From NCBI RefSeq assembly GCF_014596525.1, contig NZ_MSJP01000023.1, positions 1 through 57,781 of the forward strand: a DNA stretch of 57,781 nt, in the 5' to 3' direction. Below, piece by piece: positions 54,611 to 57,781 of this stretch (positions are counted from its first letter, which is position 1; the number at the start of each line of letters is the position of its first letter). Source of the DNA: Streptomyces sp. CBMA291 (GTDB lineage Bacteria > Actinomycetota > Actinomycetes > Streptomycetales > Streptomycetaceae). Position numbers and translations under genes: made by a program. Below the pieces are notes generated by a model that ran no database searches, was not told the origin of the DNA, and saw only the letters and a program-made list of their open reading frames with translations.

Positions 54611-54708
54611 GGCGCTCACTGTGCGCCCGCCCGCTCCTGTGTGAAGAGCACACGATGGGCCCGCTCCGGCGGGTTCACACCGATGGCCCCGGGTGCCACG
54701 CTGGACTC

Positions 54709-56103
54709 ATGGACGATCTTCAGCAGGACGACCTCCGCCCGCTGCTCCACGAGCGACTGCGCGCCGGGCTGCCCGAGGCGGCGGTGCTCACCGATCCGGA
54801 CGTGACGGCCTCCTACTCCCGTGACATGGCGAGCTTCTGCGCGGCGGGCGCCCCCGCCGTGGTGGTGCTCCCGCGCACCGTCGACGAGGTGCGGCACGTC
54901 ATGCGCACCGCCACCGAACTGCGCGTGCCCGTCGTCCCCCAGGGGGCCAGGACGGGTCTGTCCGGCGGTGCCAACGCCACCGAAGGCTGCATCGTGCTCT
55001 CCCTGGTCAAGATGGACCGCATCCTGGAGATCGACCCGGTCGACCGGATCGCCGTCGTCGAGCCGGGCGTGGTCAACGCGGTGCTCTCACGGGCCGTGGC
55101 CGAGCACGGTCTGTCCTACCCGCCCGACCCCTCCAGCTGGGAGAGCTGCACCATCGGCGGGAACATCGGCACGGCCTCCGGCGGCCTGTGCTGTGTGAAG
55201 TACGGGGTGACGGCCGAGTACGTCCTCGGCCTCGACGTGGTGCTCGCCGACGGGCGGCTCCTGACCACGGGGCGGCGCACCGCCAAGGGGGTCGCCGGCT
55301 ACGACCTGACCCGGCTCTTCGTCGGCTCGGAAGGCAGTCTCGGCATCGTCGTGGGGGCGGTGCTCGCGCTCAAGCCGCAGCCCCCGGCGCAGCTCGCGCT
55401 CGCCGCCGAGTTCCCCTCGGCCGCCGCCGCGTGCGAGGCCGTCTGCGCGATCATGGAGCGCGGCCACACCCCGTCGCTGCTCGAACTCATGGACGGCACC
55501 ACCGTCCGGGCCGTCAACAAGATGGCGCGCATGGGGCTGCCCGACACCACCGAGGCGCTTCTCCTGTGTGCCTTCGACACCCCCGATCCGGCCGCCGATC
55601 TGGCCGCCGTGGCGGAGCTGTGCACGGCGGCGGGCGCGACCGAGGTCGTCCCGGCGGCGGACTCCGCCGAGTCCGAACTCCTGCTCCAGGCGCGCCGGCT
55701 CTCCCTCCCGGCGCTGGAGACGATCAAGCCCGCGACCATGATCGACGATGTGTGCGTGCCCAGGACCCGGCTCGCCGAGATGCTCGACGGCACGGCGGCG
55801 ATCGCGGCGAAGTACGGCCTGACCATCGGCGTCTGCGCGCACGCGGGCGACGGCAACACCCATCCCGTCGTCTGCTTCGACCACGCCGACGAGGACGAGT
55901 CCCGGCGGGCCCGCGAATCCTTCGACGAGATCATGGCGCTCGGGCTCGCGCTCGGCGGCACGATCACCGGCGAGCACGGCGTGGGCGTCCTCAAGAAGGA
56001 GTGGCTGGCACGCGAGTTGGGTCCGGTCGGCCTTGAGCTCCAGCGGGGCATCAAGGCGACCTTCGACCCGCTGGGGCTGCTCAACCCCGGAAAGCTCTTC
56101 TGA
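54709..56103 (+). CDS. FAD-linked oxidase, GlcD-like
   Basis: A 464-residue flavoprotein of the vanillyl-alcohol oxidase fold. The FAD domain includes VPVVPQGARTGLSGGA, YPPDPSSWESCTIGGNIGTA and VGSEGSLGIV. The C-terminal cap has VCAHAGDGNTHP and GTITGEHGVGVLKK, seen in glycolate oxidase subunit GlcD and D-lactate dehydrogenases. No Fe-S partner (GlcF) is adjacent, so substrate (glycolate, D-lactate or D-2-hydroxyacid) is open. cacgct ends 6 bases before ATG. Confidence 0.92.
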   Translation: MDDLQQDDLRPLLHERLRAGLPEAAVLTDPDVTASYSRDMASFCAAGAPAVVVLPRTVDEVRHVMRTATELRVPVVPQGARTGLSGGANATEGCIVLSLVKMDRILEIDPVDRIAVVEPGVVNAVLSRAVAEHGLSYPPDPSSWESCTIGGNIGTASGGLCCVKYGVTAEYVLGLDVVLADGRLLTTGRRTAKGVAGYDLTRLFVGSEGSLGIVVGAVLALKPQPPAQLALAAEFPSAAAACEAVCAIMERGHTPSLLELMDGTTVRAVNKMARMGLPDTTEALLLCAFDTPDPAADLAAVAELCTAAGATEVVPAADSAESELLLQARRLSLPALETIKPATMIDDVCVPRTRLAEMLDGTAAIAAKYGLTIGVCAHAGDGNTHPVVCFDHADEDESRRARESFDEIMALGLALGGTITGEHGVGVLKKEWLARELGPVGLELQRGIKATFDPLGLLNPGKLF

Positions 56104-56159
56104 CGTCCCCTCCACGGGGTGAGGAGGGGGAGGTACGGAAGGAGGCTGCGCGGGAGGGG

Positions 56160-56651
56160 TCACAGCTCGCCGTCCTGGGCCTCGTCCGAGGGCCACGGGT
56201 CGCGCATCCACAGGTCGTCGGCGATCACGGTGGTGGCGAGCAGCTCGGCGAGCCCCTCGTCGAGACCGAGGCGCTCCGACTCGGTGCCCGGCGGCACCGC
56301 GCGCAGGGTCCGCTCAAGCCAGGCGGACACCTGCGCGGCGGGAGCCTCCAGGAGCGCGTCGCCGTCGGGGGAGGAGAGCGCGATCAGGACGACGCCCCGC
56401 CCGTCGACCTTCGTGGGCCAGACGCGGACGTCGCCGTGCCCGCACGCCCGGAAGACGCCCTCCACGAGCAGCTCGCGGGCGAAGGTCCAGTTGACGGGGT
56501 GCTCGGTGCCGACGTGGAAGGTGATGTGGATGGCGTACGGGTCGTCGGTGCGGTAGGCGAGCCGGGCGGGGACCGGGACGGCCCGCTCGGGGGAGAGGAC
56601 GAGCTTCAGTTCCAGTTCGCGCTCGACGGTGGTGGGGTGGGTGTTCTGCAT
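56160..56651 (-). CDS. ssgG: SsgA-like sporulation protein SsgG
   Basis: A 163-residue member of the SsgA-like family, unique to morphologically complex actinobacteria. These proteins guide septum placement in aerial hyphae. Family features are LPARLAYRTDDPYAIHITFH-like (ARLAYRTDDPYAI), WTFARELLVEGVF and VRVWP. SsgG (SCO2924 in S. coelicolor) is assigned from neighbours and overall match. ATG has aaggagcacgacc, a perfect ribosome site. Confidence 0.88.
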   Translation of the reverse strand: MQNTHPTTVERELELKLVLSPERAVPVPARLAYRTDDPYAIHITFHVGTEHPVNWTFARELLVEGVFRACGHGDVRVWPTKVDGRGVVLIALSSPDGDALLEAPAAQVSAWLERTLRAVPPGTESERLGLDEGLAELLATTVIADDLWMRDPWPSDEAQDGEL

Positions 56652-56950
56652 GGTCGTGCTCCTTCTCGCGGACCGGCCCCGGGTGGGCTTTCACCAGGGG
56701 AGAGCGGGGCGGCCACGATTCATTACGCGACTTCTGTAGGTTTTTTTCGAAAAGTTTCTCAGGCTCCCATCCCTCGGCCCAAACGTCACGCTGAGTGAGC
56801 GTTTTTGGGGCCCTTCCCCCCGAAGGCGGCCTTTCTCGCTGGCTCTTTGTTCCCCGGGGGACGTTCTTCGTTACTGTCCTCCTTGGGCGCGGCACGTCCG
56901 GCACGCGGCCGCGCGGTTCAAAAGCGTTGTGACTGAACGGAGTCGGGGCA
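56652..56950. other. divergent promoter region of ssgG
   Basis: Low GC by local standards. It has a T7 run near 56741 and a small hairpin acgct-gagtg-agcgt (56788-56802) followed by tttt, which looks like an attenuator for the plus strand. TACTGT (56872-56877) may be the -10 box of the following gene. Confidence 0.4.
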
Positions 56951-57781
56951 GTGGCTACTCCTCCTGGAGGCGGCGGCGAGGTACCGCAGGCGGGGTACTA
57001 CCCGGACCCGTCCATTCCCGGATACATCCGGTACTGGAACGGCGGCGCCTGGGTCCCCGGCACGAGCAGGCCCGCGCCGAAGGACGGCGAGGGCGCGCCG
57101 CACCCGCCCGCCCCCGCCGCCCCGGCGGGCCCGATCCTGGCCCCGGGGCCCGCGCCCCTCCCGGTCGTCCCCGCCGTGCCCGATTCCGGTACGCGGGACC
57201 GGTCCCCGGCACGGTTCCCCGGCCAGACCTCCGCCCCGGGCCCCGCCCGGCAGCAGGCGCCCACGCCGCACCGGCAGCCCGACCCGCACCCGCAGCAGCG
57301 GCCCGACCGGATGATCCCGGCCCCGGCGCCCGTGCCCGCCCTGGAGGAGACCGGGCCCGTCTTCTTCGACGAGGACCCCGAGCCCGCCTCGGCCTGGCAG
57401 GCGAACGCCTCCCGGCAGACCGGGTTCGGCGGCGAACTCGACCGGAAGGTCTCCTGGGGCGCCCCTCCGGCCCCCGAGGAGTGGCCGGTGGCGGGCGGCG
57501 ACGAGCCCGCCCACCCGACGGACCCGAGGGGCGCGGGAAGCGCCGCCCGCCTCGGCGGAATGCCCGTCACCCCGATGCCGGGTGCCGCCACTCCGGTGCC
57601 GGGGAGCGCCGGTCCGGTGCCGGGCGCCGTGACTCCGAGCCCGGGACCCGCCGCCCCGATGCCGGGGCCGACCGCTCCGGGCGCCGTCGTGCCGGGCGCC
57701 GGCCACCCGGGCGCCCTCCACCCGGGCGCCGCCGCCCCGGGGCCCCATCGGCAGGCCCCTCCCGCCCGTCAGGCCCCGCCC
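56951..57781 (+). CDS. DUF2510 protein, N-terminal part (possible RDD protein)
   Basis: The frame is open from GTG 56951 to the window end (277 codons, incomplete). Residues 12-40 (AGYYPDPSIPGYIRYWNGGA) are a DUF2510 Trp/Tyr-rich motif. A long Pro/Ala/Gly-rich linker follows with repeats of TPMPGA/GPVPGA type. In other Streptomyces such proteins end in membrane helices or an RDD domain, which would lie beyond the window. The start is chosen for the DUF2510 position; a weak ggggca is upstream. Confidence 0.75.
   Translation, partial: MATPPGGGGEVPQAGYYPDPSIPGYIRYWNGGAWVPGTSRPAPKDGEGAPHPPAPAAPAGPILAPGPAPLPVVPAVPDSGTRDRSPARFPGQTSAPGPARQQAPTPHRQPDPHPQQRPDRMIPAPAPVPALEETGPVFFDEDPEPASAWQANASRQTGFGGELDRKVSWGAPPAPEEWPVAGGDEPAHPTDPRGAGSAARLGGMPVTPMPGAATPVPGSAGPVPGAVTPSPGPAAPMPGPTAPGAVVPGAGHPGALHPGAAAPGPHRQAPPARQAPP

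Overview
The window is high-GC actinobacterial DNA from a Streptomyces species. Third codon positions are almost all G or C, GTG and TTG starts are common, and the gene order (pkaA-pkaB-prfB, ftsEX, smpB-ssrA, narK-nnaR, malic enzyme-hup-murA, lrp/hppD, ssgG) is the one I know from the S. coelicolor core chromosome, read in descending SCO order. Everything here comes from reading the sequence; family names rest on recognised motifs and no database was searched.

Layout. 1-8.9 kb holds housekeeping and cell-division genes: the end of a Ser/Thr kinase (pkaA, apparently frameshifted in a C run), pkaB, release factor 2, a sortase-anchored Thr/Pro/Glu repeat protein, a tiny zinc-ribbon membrane protein, ftsE-ftsX, an S41 protease, smpB and tmRNA. 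9-15 kb holds an MFS exporter divergent from a LysR regulator, narK with its regulator nnaR, and an acetyltransferase. 15-22.9 kb holds a HelD-type RNA polymerase recycling ATPase, a structured non-coding RNA behind a SigR-like promoter, malic enzyme, HU, murA, YqgE and a DUF3039 protein. 23-28 kb is an ABC sugar importer with a GH20 hexosaminidase behind a DasR-like site. 28.2-33.6 kb is a three-subunit molybdenum hydroxylase operon with two oddities: a disordered extension of about 515 residues on the Fe-S subunit, and loss of the catalytic Glu motif in the large subunit.

33.7-43.1 kb is the most accessory-looking part. It is an orphan type VII secretion-like locus with WXG100/PPE-like proteins, a mycosin protease, a broken PQQ-propeller gene, a small helical protein plus a 778-residue putative substrate, and two tandem paralogous lipoproteins. 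No EccB/C/D/E core gene is present. A tRNA-Cys follows it.

43.4-57.8 kb holds an MFS transporter, an RHH/Doc toxin-antitoxin pair whose toxin has lost the Fic-motif His, a DEAH helicase, IclR, Lon-like protease and ArsR-type genes, the lrp/hppD divergon, a TPR protein, a GlcD-like oxidase, ssgG and the start of a DUF2510 protein.

Regulation. Many genes show a TANNNT hexamer exactly 6 nt before the start codon and no Shine-Dalgarno sequence, which is the geometry of leaderless transcripts. Strong GC-rich hairpin terminators separate most units. Several intergenic regions carry short GC-rich repeat families that no gene explains.
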